DNA of 64,000 nucleotides. Source: Bugula neritina (lineage: Eukaryota > Bryozoa > Gymnolaemata > Cheilostomatida > Bugulidae). Both the position numbers and the translations under genes were made by a program. Numbering within the stretch: the first letter of the stretch is position 1; every line of letters starts with the position of its first letter. Location of the stretch: the NCBI GenBank assembly GCA_964035545.1, contig OZ037767.1, positions 12,195,081 through 12,259,080 on the forward strand. The letters are read 5' to 3'. Below are positions 1 to 10,700 of the stretch, one piece after another. The notes beneath the pieces were generated by a model. It was not told where the DNA came from and searched no databases. It worked only from the letters and a program-made list of their open reading frames with translations.

Positions 1-329
1 TTTTTCTTTGTAGCATAAGTTGTGCAGCTGATGATTCCCTCTTCACATTCAGTGCTAAAGATGTATAATTGATCCATGTAATTCGCTTTCTTTGTCAATT
101 TTCTACGTTTGATTCATATTTCTCTTCACCAATTTTTTCATAACCTTGTGTGAATTGCTTATTTTAAAAATTAAATTTTACTATTAGCAAAAATGATATA
201 ATATAGTTGTTCAAAAGCCTTTTATCTTTTCTACAAAATATTAGCTCAATAAATCGTTATTTCAATTTCAATAATAAACATTGACTACTGTTTTTTACCT
301 GGCCTGCATTTTTTGAAATTTCATCATGC

Positions 330-660
330 TTGTTCTTCAAATTAGCAGATTTGCTAAGCCGTGTCCAATTCGTTGTTTTACCAGCTGATAAAGTAGCTTC
401 AACCATTTCCAAATTAAATGTGTAGTTCCTAAAAGTTCCTATATGAGATTTTTTTTCTGTTGGCTCTAAATTCACCAAATTGCCGCTCCCTATGTAAATC
501 CCACTCTGAATAAGACTGCCTAGTCCAATTCGTCATTTTACCAGAAAATAAGCTAGCTTTAACCAATTCTAAACTAAATATATAATTGCTTAAAGTTCCT
601 ATATGGGGACTTTTTTCTGTTGGCTCAATATTCACCAAACTGCCGTTTTCTCTGTACATC
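330..660 (-). repeat. Two tandem coding-like units of about 160 bp
   Basis: Read on the minus strand, two adjacent units encode similar peptides. Both contain a pattern close to LVNxEPTEKxxHIGT followed by NYxFxLE and GKxTNWTR. They lie in different frames, so no single ORF spans both. Conservation at amino-acid level suggests a duplicated exon or a decayed internal protein repeat. I do not recognise the family, and no start codon or splice structure ties them to a gene. Confidence 0.35.
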
Positions 661-889
661 CCACTTTGACAGATACTGTTTAGCAGAATATATAGCTAAA
701 AAGTCATGATTAACAATTTGGTTTGGTACCTTCATTGGCGGCTTTAATAATTTGCATACAAAATTTTCTTAGGACATCTTTGACAGTAACAGATTTCCTC
801 TGGGCTGGGATAGTTTGCATGAATGTGGTGTTTAATTTATAATTTTTTCTGCTGGTTTAATAACATCAATTAAACATTAATCAACAACC

Positions 890-1245
890 TTTCTAGATAT
901 TTCTTCTAGACTTTTCTCATGAACAGTTTTCAACATCCTAACAGCACTTTGAGGTGTAGCTGGCTTTGAAACGTTTACGTTTTCACTTTTAAGCTGCCAC
1001 TCCGTTTTGTGTTTGCCAGAACACTTCCAGCATTCCATAAGACTGTGCCTTGATCAAGCTGCAATTGAGAGTTCTTTTAAAGTTGACTAATGTGAAGTAG
1101 GACATAAACCTTTTTTGTCTCTCATCCTTATTAAGATAACTAGCATTTTTGATTAAATGACTTCTTGTTTGCTTTCTATTTTTATTGTAATCCTTTCTTG
1201 ATAATTTGTTTAATGTGTTGTAATCTAGCTGAAATTGTTTCAAGT
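890..1245 (-). pseudogene. Unrecognised ORF fragment, possibly frameshifted
   Basis: An 84-codon minus-strand ORF (989-1243) is Lys/Asn-rich at its start. Near 1,020 a second frame takes over with a Cys-x2-Cys-like stretch (CWKCSGKHK) and stays open to a stop near 890. This looks like one coding sequence broken by a frameshift, possibly a transposable-element zinc-knuckle region. The assignment is speculative because nothing else in the neighbourhood supports a gene. Confidence 0.2.
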
Positions 1246-2699
1246 TAGTCCCAGATATAAAATTTACAAAAAAGTGCTACCTATTGCCATGGCTGAAGGT
1301 TCTCTAATGAATTAATTGGAATGGGAAGGCTCTATCACAAGGTTTGCTAAAATTGGCTCCTTAACTGAATTTAGGCTCCACTTTCTTCATTGAAATTACC
1401 CAATCATATAAACTTACAGGTGCTAAGAATCTGGATAACTGATATTATGAATCATTACTATATTTAACCAACTAGTTTATGCAGGTGTTGACACTAAGTG
1501 TTTATAACACTCAGTCTTACTATCAATATCTAACAGCAAATACAGGTCAAGTCAAAAAATATTAATTTAAAAAAGGGTTTTTCACTCTGGTGAAAGCTAT
1601 ATATTTTATTGATTAGGCAGCTGCAATGGAAGATCCCACAAAATTTGTAACCAACAGTTTGAGGCAACTATGGCAGCAGGCAACTAAAATAGTTGGTTAT
1701 TGGTTAGAAAATGGCTTGAAGTTGTGGACAGGAGCTGGAAGTGCTATGCGATTTTCATAGCCAGCTTTAAATAGTTGGTGCAATGCTAATTTGAAAATTA
1801 AAAAATTGGATGTTCCACCTGTTTAACGTAAAGAAAGCCATAACCCAGAAGTTTTAACCTATTACTTTTACCTTTCAGCACTGTACTTTATCAGGCGAAA
1901 TAATTTAATAGTAATAGACTGACTTAATGTCATAAATCCTACAATATCCCACATGTTTTAACCCCATGAATACTGCCTAAATGGTGTTGCATAATGTGTG
2001 GGATAACTAGCAAAATATAGCTCATATTATTCTGTTCACATTCTGACAGCCATGTGGGCTTGGTTGAACTTTTGAAGGTTTCTGTAAGACGACAATCAAA
2101 TAAACAACTAGCAAGCTGCTAGTATATCTACGAAGCAGCAACAATAGAATTTGTTGATGAGTTACTAATGCGATGAGCATGTCACTACTATCCAAAGAGT
2201 TGAAAAGTTAACAGATCTAAACAGAATGGTGACAGCCAGCACAACAATTGATTAATGAGATTGATATCATAGCTGCTACTACAGCATTGCTCAATAACCA
2301 AAACCACACATTTTTTAAAGTAATTTTTTCAAAATTTATCAGCAACATTTTAAAAACCTTTTGTTGGAACTGCTAATTTGTATTTTATACCATTAGAATA
2401 TTAGACTTAGTAGAAATTAGGATATTACAGAAAATTATAACATGTTGAACTTAATGTTATAGTCTTACAAATACATTTTACCTTTATAAAATAATTATAA
2501 TTAACAATAACAATTATGATAATGATTTAGATTATTAATATTATAATGATAGTCAAATTCACACTCTTAGTCTTACAGTTACTGTTACTCACAGTCACTG
2601 ACTATCTTAGTAAAACTAAGAATATAACTCTAGGAGTAGTGTGGTAAATTGTAGCATGTGCTTTGTTTTATTTCTTCTTGATTTATGTCCTCCTGCTGT

Positions 2700-2850
2700 T
2701 GTCCGGGATCGGCACTTCGGCTTTCCGAAATGCTGATAGTCGGCATCTCGGGCTGCCGAAGGTCGGTATTTCGGACTGCCGAAGTGCCGAAATTCGGCGT
2801 TTCGGATTCCCGAAATGCCGAAGATCGGCGTTTCGGGTCTCCGATCTCGG
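2700..2850. repeat. GC-rich TCGGC/GCCGA inverted-repeat cluster
   Basis: About 150 bp are built from alternating copies of TTTCGG, TCGGC and their complements (CCGAAATGCCGA and similar). The composition is much richer in CpG than the surrounding AT-rich DNA. The many short complementary pieces could fold into several alternative hairpins. No coding meaning is apparent. Confidence 0.6.
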
Positions 2851-2889
2851 CAACAAAGGAAAACCTTATATTTTGCTTGTATATAAAGG

Positions 2890-2934
2890 CCAGCGAGTTC
2901 CAGTGTAGTTTAGTCTACTACTGGAGCTCGCTGG
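2890..2934. repeat. 15-bp inverted repeat (hairpin)
   Basis: Arms 2890-2904 (CCAGCGAGTTCCAGT) and 2920-2934 (ACTGGAGCTCGCTGG) are complementary except for one G-T position, with a 15-base loop. It sits about 40 bp downstream of the TCGGC cluster and may be part of the same repeat. Confidence 0.6.
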
Positions 2935-3049
2935 CAGAGGACCTAAATAACATTGAATCAATAAAGATTGCATCAATTATACTACCTTTCACATTTTGTT
3001 CTCTCTTACAAAGAGCATGTTCAGGCCACTAGTTACATTCAACCCACAA

Positions 3050-4350
3050 AATTATCACAGTAGGAGGGTAAGACTAAGACTATCAGTATTATTATCATTA
3101 TGATAATCATAAATGATAACGATAGTCTTACTCTCCTACAGATATATTCTCAGTCTTACAGTTACTAAGTTACCAACTAAGACTAAGACTTGGAGTTAGA
3201 CAGTCAGTGAATAATACTGAGAGTAAGATCAAGTTCAAAAGCAAGACCAAGTTCAACAGTAAGATTGAGAGTATGAGCATCGGTTAATATGAATATTTTA
3301 ATTTTATATTATTTTATCATTATTATTAAAAATAATATTTAGTTTTACCCGATATCGTCCAGAGCATCCAGTACTTCGTTTTCCATGCTGATGTCGTACC
3401 GGTACAGCAAGTTTAGAGTTAAACAAAAGCTAGCAAAATGTGTGAGAAATCCTCCACAGAGGCATTAAGTTTAGCATAAATCATTAAATGTTTGTATAAG
3501 TATTACCATACTTTTATGATTTACTATTGTCTATTGGTATTAGTATTAACGACCAGGCGAAGATCTAGGAGAAAATTGTTCCCGACTGAGCGGATATCGT
3601 GGACAAAGACGTGCCTTTAAATTATAAGCTTTGACCCTTGGCCTTAGCAAAACTTTCAGTTTGGGTCTTTTACATAATGCGGGGAGGGTTATAATTTATA
3701 CACATATAGAGTAGCAAGTTTGGCCATTTACAAAACTTTTTCCGCCTAAACTTTTAATTTTGTCTATGCATGATTGCAAAACCAAAGTGGTGCAGAGTGC
3801 TACAAGCAGTAATCTGGTAGCCGGGAGTGAAAATCGCTCTAACTGCAAGGCTTACAAATCTCTATCCTGAGTTGGTGGTCGATTCAATATATTGCTATAA
3901 GACTGAAGGCTACATTATCCCTGAGAAGTTCGCTCAACCTATAAGTAAAAGTAAAATAATACTATTCTAAAACTAAAGGGAACCTGTGAAGATGTCAAAA
4001 GTAAGCGCCAACAGTAGTACGAGTAACACTAACAATAAGTATAACAGTGACACTAAGACTAAGAGTAAGACTAAGAGCAAGTATAACAGTAACTTCTAAG
4101 CAGTAGGTGTAGCACTAAGTCTAATGTCTAACAGTAACAGCAACATGAGCATTACGACTAACACTAAAACTAAGACTGCTGGCTATATTAATATTAAAAC
4201 ACTGTAACAGTCACAGTGTAAGACTTAGACTAAGTGTAGTAGTGACTGTAAGCGACCTGGTAAAACTAAGTCTAAGTGTGAATACCAACAGTAACACTAA
4301 CAGTAACTACTAACTAGGCATTTAATTATATAAATTATAAATGTAACAAA
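3050..4350. repeat. Degenerate short-period satellite (actaag / agtaac)
   Basis: Hexamer-like words such as actaag, agtaag, agtaac and their complements recur at irregular spacing, densest at 3.05-3.25 and 4.0-4.3 kb. The array is old and mutated, with unrelated sequence between dense blocks. No coding signal was seen. Confidence 0.5.
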
Positions 4351-4784
4351 AACTAAAAGTATAAATAAACCCATGATGATGATATGGTGATAAGTAACTA
4401 ATAGTTATACTTGTAATGGTAATGGCTCAATGCTGTCTTGCAACAAATCTTGCAACTATAATGATAATTATTGACTTTACAGTTTAAAATTAATGGCACT
4501 GTTACTGTAGTTGATGGCTCTCACAACGTTACCTTTAATGTAAATTTTCATTAAAAACATTGGTACATTATCATTATAACTTAACAAGAGTAATGCACAT
4601 GTTTTTATAAATTATACGCCTGCTGGTATTTTTTAAAATAAAAATCTCTAACAACAATGCAACATCTGTTAATAATTTTAATATTGATGATAAATTGGTA
4701 ATAATGGCATAATGATAATCTAATAACTATGAGTAATAACAATGCCTCAATACGAATATATTATTCATAACATTACTAATTATA

Positions 4785-5050
4785 TTGTCGGATTGACACA
4801 GTTGATAGATCGCATGATTCTTAACCAGTAGGTTGTGGGTTTTAATCTCAGCTGTGGCATTTCTGGCAAAAAGCCTCGTACCTTACTTGCTGGGTTTATT
4901 ATTATTATGATCTTAGCACATTCTCTGTCAAGTGCCGCAAGCTTTGTGAGCGTTGAGAAAAATACCTCTAAAAGATTTCTTTGCAGGTTTGTGGGATAGG
5001 TTGTCATATGGGCTAAAGCCTAAAGGCTAACTGATAACGCCCTGAAATAA
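4785..5050 (+). mobile_element. tRNA-derived SINE-like copy (degenerate)
   Basis: The left part resembles a tRNA-type RNA polymerase III promoter: an A-box-like stretch (gacacagttgatagatcgc, about 4795-4813) and a B-box-like stretch (gggttttaatct, about 4837-4848) roughly 40 bp apart. The remainder to about 5050 is unrelated sequence. It resembles the better copy near 38.57 kb in layout. Too degenerate to be a tRNA gene. Confidence 0.4.
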
Positions 5051-5258
5051 ATCAACCACCTAAAATGTGATGAATTGAAATATAGATAATAAAACTAGAG
5101 ATGTGAATAACATGTCTAAGCAAGCTAGATATATATTTTCATCAGCGGAAATATGGGGCACCAGGCAACTAACAGTTATTAACATTTTACTGTAACAATT
5201 AGAAGATATTTAGGAAAAAGCAACCAAGTGGTCATAAAATGCTACTTCAACAATAGGG

Positions 5259-5447
5259 AGATACAGAAGAGAAATGTATGAAATCTGGAAAGAAAAAAGG
5301 AGGCTTGACATCATCACACAAAACTTATTGGATCAAGTTAGGAAGATGAAGAAACACAAACAGCTTTCCAAAGAAGTGCTTAATGAGATTAAAAACGAGG
5401 ATTGCAAACAACTAAAAGAGCAACTGATGAAGATAATGGGAAAATAG
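5259..5447 (+). pseudogene. Retrotransposon ORF remnant
   Basis: An open stretch without ATG ends at TAG (5445-5447) and encodes a charged helical segment containing MYEIWKEKRRLDIITQ and LLDQVRKMKK. This layout (arginine-rich start, W-x-E-K, then L-x-DQVR) resembles the segment upstream of the reverse transcriptase domain in some non-LTR elements of invertebrates, judged from memory. No RT domain follows, so it is a dead fragment at best. It directly precedes the inverted-repeat element at 5746. Confidence 0.3.
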
Positions 5448-5745
5448 GACAACATAAAGTTGATGATATACAGCCTAAAATTGAGGCTAGACTAGAACTG
5501 AAAAGTATAACTTAAAAGGCAGATGGAGTTGTAGATTAACCATTTAACAAGATTTTATAAGCTGATTGGTAATTATTTGCAGAAGTGCTTAGAAGATGGA
5601 AATGTCATGGAATGGATAGAACTAGGGAGAACAGCATTGAACATAAAAGGCATAGTTAAAGAGGACAACTTAGAAATCATCAACCTGTTGCCTGTTTGCC
5701 CCTCATGTGGAAAATATTCACAAGTACATTCAATGAAAAGATGTA

Positions 5746-7069
5746 GGGGTAACGGGGGGCACAACGGGCCGAATTTTGCATTTGTTGCTCTCATTCGTCT
5801 GTTTTTCAAGTTACTAGTTCAATAATCTCTAGTCTTAATGCTGCATCTGTTGTCTATTACAGGTATCAGTTTGTTGTTTCTATCTCTCTCACAACTTTCA
5901 GAATAATGAAATGTTCACGACAAAAAAATCGGCCCATTGTGCCCCGGTACCGGGGTACAATGGGACACAACAAATATATTGAAATTTTGCGTATATTTTG
6001 TTACATCTGATCTTTATTTATTTAATATTACAAATAAATAAAGATTCTCTTTCAGATCTACAGCAAAATTCATGTTTTAGCTGTACAGTTTGTGTTACTA
6101 CGGTTAGCAGAGGAAGGCAAAATCAAACGCACATCATTCGGTTCTGCAGTGCCATTATCATTACTGTTTAGAACTAAAAATGTTCTGTTATTTTCACTTC
6201 AGAGCAATGTTTATCAAAAAAAAACTTTAGTAACATGTACTACAAAAATCCAAGTAGACTTTTTTCTATGAACTGTAGCTAATGTGCATGCATGGCTGAG
6301 GTTTGTGACTGGAGTACGGAGGGGAGAGGGGGAGCAAATGAGCAAATCACAATTTATTTCAGTCAAATACATGTATATTCCCTCAATGGTGTAATATATA
6401 ATGATTATCATGACTATCTACTAGTAGTAACAGCAGAGTGTTTTGTATTATGTATAAAATTGCAAAGCTTTAACCTCACCAGATGTATATATTAGGGGAG
6501 CTTCAACTTGTAGTTTTGTAGTCTTACCATGATGTCTTTGATATTTTACAAAAAGGTCAGAAATGGCTATATTTATAAATTTTAGTAACAGTTCAACCAA
6601 CTTTTTAGGCAAACAAACTAATAACAGTGATCAGGGTGCAATAATCAGGTGGCCCATTGTGCCCCGGTCAGCGTGGCCCATTGTGCCCCGTGTGGCCAAA
6701 TTGCAAATAAATGTGCCTCAAGGAAATTTTATATCAGTGTTTGCTGTTATACTAGTTAAGCATTGTAGAGACAAGCAATGGCAACAATATTAGTAAAATC
6801 TAGGCTTCTTGCCTTTGAGTGTAAAAAGTTATGAGGCTTTAACGACGTCCTAAAAAATTTACAAAAAGTAGGTAAAAACAGTTTTTTACTTGCCTTTTCA
6901 ACACGTATGTTCCGCAAGTGTTGAAACTACAAAGGCTCAATAATTATGTCAATATCTTTTTATGAAAAAAAAATCACAACATTAAGTTAATAAGTTCTCT
7001 CACAATTTGGCCGGCTTTTTGTACCCCTATGACCGTTGTGCCCCCCCCCCCCCCCCCCCCCGTTACCCC
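5746..7069. mobile_element. TA-flanked inverted-repeat element, copy 1
   Basis: The left end reads GGGGTAACGGGGGGCACAAC; the right end is its complement (GTTGTG, a long C run, CGTTACCCC). A TA dinucleotide flanks each end (5744-5745, 7070-7071). Inside is a near-perfect 32-bp palindrome around 5936-5967 centred on CCCCGGTACCGGGG, with more copies of GGCCCATTGTGCCCCG near 6651-6700. No transposase is encoded. A roughly 90% identical copy at 22179-23493 confirms it as a discrete mobile unit. The superfamily is unknown. Confidence 0.8.
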
Positions 7070-7759
7070 TATAATCATATCCACATAACGATTCATATAG
7101 CAGTCTATAGTAGCTATTGAAATTTATTGGAATAATAAATATATAAATTGAACAATGTTCCGGTTGCCAGGCTGCTTCCCAATCAGCTTGCCTGTAAAGT
7201 TGATATCTTTGTAATTCAACATATTACCTTTGTGAATAAACATGTCGCCTGTGACTCAACAATAAGGTCTCCGTCACTTGCACAGTTCTATGGCTCTTTC
7301 CTGTCCATAACAGTCATTCTTGTCAAATTTGCTAGCAATCACAGTATTTACAATGTATGTTGCATCAATCACGGCAAGTTTGTTCAGCTGCAGTAACAGA
7401 GAAGTTTTAATAATCATGTATTTTTGCCATGTAGATTTTAACTTTTTTTTATAAATATATTTTTACAAAACTCCTTATCTTAGAAAAATAGGTTTTTTTT
7501 CTATTGGTGCACTTTCCTGGACAATTATGACATATGCATGCTGTCTTGAAAAACCCCTTAGCAGTAGAGTTTGTATAATTTACTTTACTTTAAATTTACT
7601 TGAATAATAAATTAGCTACACTTCTATGTAGCACAATCTACTATATGTGAGTTACCATATGTACATAGAGACCTAAATTAAATCTAATTAAACTCACATG
7701 CACAAAATTGGCCTACTAGCATAATTTCTATATCAACACATGTTGCTTCTCCATTTTAG

Positions 7760-10700
7760 CCTGTGCTTTTTTCCTACTTCAGAAGTTCTGCCTCTTGGAG
7801 AGTGAGAATAGGTTAGTAACATATATATGTCTTACTCACAAGTAGACGATAGTAAATTGTATTTTTAGGAGTCGTCTTCTAAATAATGCTTTGGCTTGGA
7901 CAAAGATACCAGTAATTCAGCAGAATCGATTCAGAAACTAATGTATATGTAAAATCATTGCCTTGCAACCATAAGCTGCTCTGTCTAATTTTTGTATTTA
8001 GAAGAATATGATGATGTTGCAATACAATCTCGAAATATTAAATATAAGTATGTTTTTATTGAATATTTAAATTATGACAATAATTTTCTCTAGACAATGC
8101 CTATTTATAACAGTTTATGGTAGCTATTGAAACTTTTGGAATCTGATAGATTAGCAATTCTAAGTAGGATCTTTCTACTGCTCCACTTACTAAGTGATAA
8201 ACTTTAAGTAATAAACTGCTGCTTGAGGCTCTCAGGCCAGTAGTCAATTATAAAGATTTTGATTCTTCCTGTGAACTGATGAGACATCTCAAACTTTTCA
8301 TTTTGCAAGCTGATGAAAACTCATGTTTTATATTAATTCAATATTTTTTGCCATTTAGCTTTAGCTTTGAAAGGCATTGACTATGAATATAAAGCTGTAC
8401 ACCTAGTGAAAGATGGTGGGGAACAGGTAAATAATATATGTAGTTGAAATAGTTGACATCAAGTAGGGACTCTGCACTAATCCATTACTTCTCATTCATA
8501 TTTTTTCAAACAGTGTCGCATACTATGGAAGTTTAAGCAAAACTTTTTGTCCGCAGAAATCACAGTTTTGTATTTTGAATGCTATAATTGTAATTGTAAC
8601 CATGTAATGTGTCCAACTACTGCACTGTAAACCTGCTTATAACTGTGTAGCACAAAGCAGAATACCTGCAGCTCAATCCACTTGGGCTAGTGCCTTGTCT
8701 CATTATTGATGGACATACACTCACGGACTCGATTGCCATCATGGAGTATCTAGAGGAGACGCGTGGTGGACCCAAACTACTTCCAGATGATGCTGCTCTA
8801 AGAGCCAAGGTAATATTTTGCTGAGTTTAGGAATAAGATTGTGGTGGAAGAAAATGTGCACTAGGTAATTGGTTTAATTACACTGGAAGGGATACTAATA
8901 CAATAAACACAATAAGGAACAAAAAACAAAATATATATCCAAGTGAATTCTCCAATAACAGTAACTACGTATAGGCTGTGGTTTATAAATATGGAAACTG
9001 AAAGTTAACTGTTTTGCTTGACTAATTTCACCCAGTGTTATGTTTTCACCCCTCTGTGAACTGAGAGGTTCCAGATTCCCCGCCTTGACTTCCTGCACAG
9101 TGAGATGTTTGGCTGTGAGCAATACTTTACACCAAGTTTAGCTCCTGTTCTCTTCTATCCTTCCTTCTCTCTTATCTAAGTTATTAGCTGTGTTGTCTAC
9201 TACTGCTGTAATGGAGAGTTGTCCTCCACTGCTGCCATTCTACAATCAGTCAGCAAACACATGAGTATCGCCAACTGCACCTTAGTCAGTCTCTTGTCTA
9301 TGGTGATAATGCAGGTGCTAACCTGACGTATCAATGCACTTCTGGCGCTGGCCTGCTGCTCCTTCTGTTCTGCCTCCATCTTCTCTAGCTCTGCCATATT
9401 AGGGACATTTTGTCGGTTAAAAATATTGACTCTCTTTCCGGCATTTCCTGTGTCCATTATGGTGCCTGGAGTCTCACCAAATCTGTTCTCTGTTTCAAAG
9501 TTGGCACCGGCTTGCACTAGTAAGCTGGCTAGTGAAATATTAGAGTAACATGTGTAGATCTATAACTAACACACTGTGTGCATGTCGTAATATTACAATA
9601 TCTACTTCTGACATACACTCTGGTATCTACTTACTTTATATACTTACACTATCTACTTACTTTATATACTTACACTATCTACTTACTTTGTATACTTACA
9701 CTATCTACTTACTTTGTATACTTAGACTATCTACTTACTTTGTATACTTACACTATCTACTTACTTTATATACTTACACTATCTACTTACTTTATATACT
9801 TACACTACCTACTCACTTTATATACTTACACTATCTACTTACTTTGTATACTTACACTATCTACTTACTTTGTATACTTACACTATCTACTTACTTTATA
9901 TACTTACTTTATATACTTACGCTATCTACTTACTTTGTATACTTACGCTATCTACTTACTTTGTATACTTACACTATCTACTCACTTTGTATACTTACAC
10001 TATCTACTTACTTTATATACTTACTTTATATACTTACGCTATCTACTTACTTTGTATACTTACGCTATCTACTTACTTTGTATACTTATACTATCTACTT
10101 ACTTTATATACTTACACTATCTACTTACTTTGTATACTTACGCTATCTACTTACACTATCTACTTACTTTGTATACTTACACTATCTACTTACTTTGTAT
10201 ACTTACACTATCTACTTACTTTGTGTACTTACACTATCTACTTACTTTGTATACTTACACTATCTACTCACCTATAACATACCACCTCTCCATACATGCC
10301 AGGTGCAGGGCTGTGTTTCCAAACTTAGTCCTCAAATTCACGTCTGCTTGAGACTTGAGTAAATGTCGAACAGCTAGCCTCTTCCCATTGTACACTGCCG
10401 CATGGAGTGGTGTTACATCATCATTATCCTTCAACATTCCCATTCACTTTATCAGCGCTTACATATAATATTATGTAGTAACTTTACATGACCTGGCACA
10501 CACTCACACTATTTATACTAGGCGAATACTTTACACATATGTGTAGCATGATGGAACTGTGAAGTTTCTCAAAGACTTGTTTGATTGGCTGAGTACTGTT
10601 AAGCAATTCTGGCTTTTCATATTTCAACTTCGTGTTTGTATATATATCAGTACTGAGTTATTGGGAATAGCAGTGAGATTTAATATAGTCTTAAAAAATA

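Larger units (their letters stand above)
1..5250. other. Gene-poor intergenic region with decayed repeats
   Basis: I find no convincing intact gene here. Minus-strand coding-like scraps lie at about 350-660 and 890-1245. A GC-rich TCGGC/GCCGA cluster is at 2.7-2.85 kb, and degenerate short-period satellite of the actaag/agtaac type runs through much of 2.5-4.35 kb. A SINE-like copy is near 4.8 kb. The rest is AT-rich without recognisable features. Confidence 0.6.

Noticed and set aside
2663-3032. Two overlapping plus ORFs of 81 and 115 codons
   Set aside because: They exist because the TCGGC-rich repeat lacks stops; no homology or codon signal outside it.
9550-10362. 270-codon plus-strand ORF rich in Tyr/Leu/Thr, with open frames in all three phases
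   Set aside because: It lies entirely in the 26-bp minisatellite; the unit lacks stop codons in any phase, so open frames are automatic.
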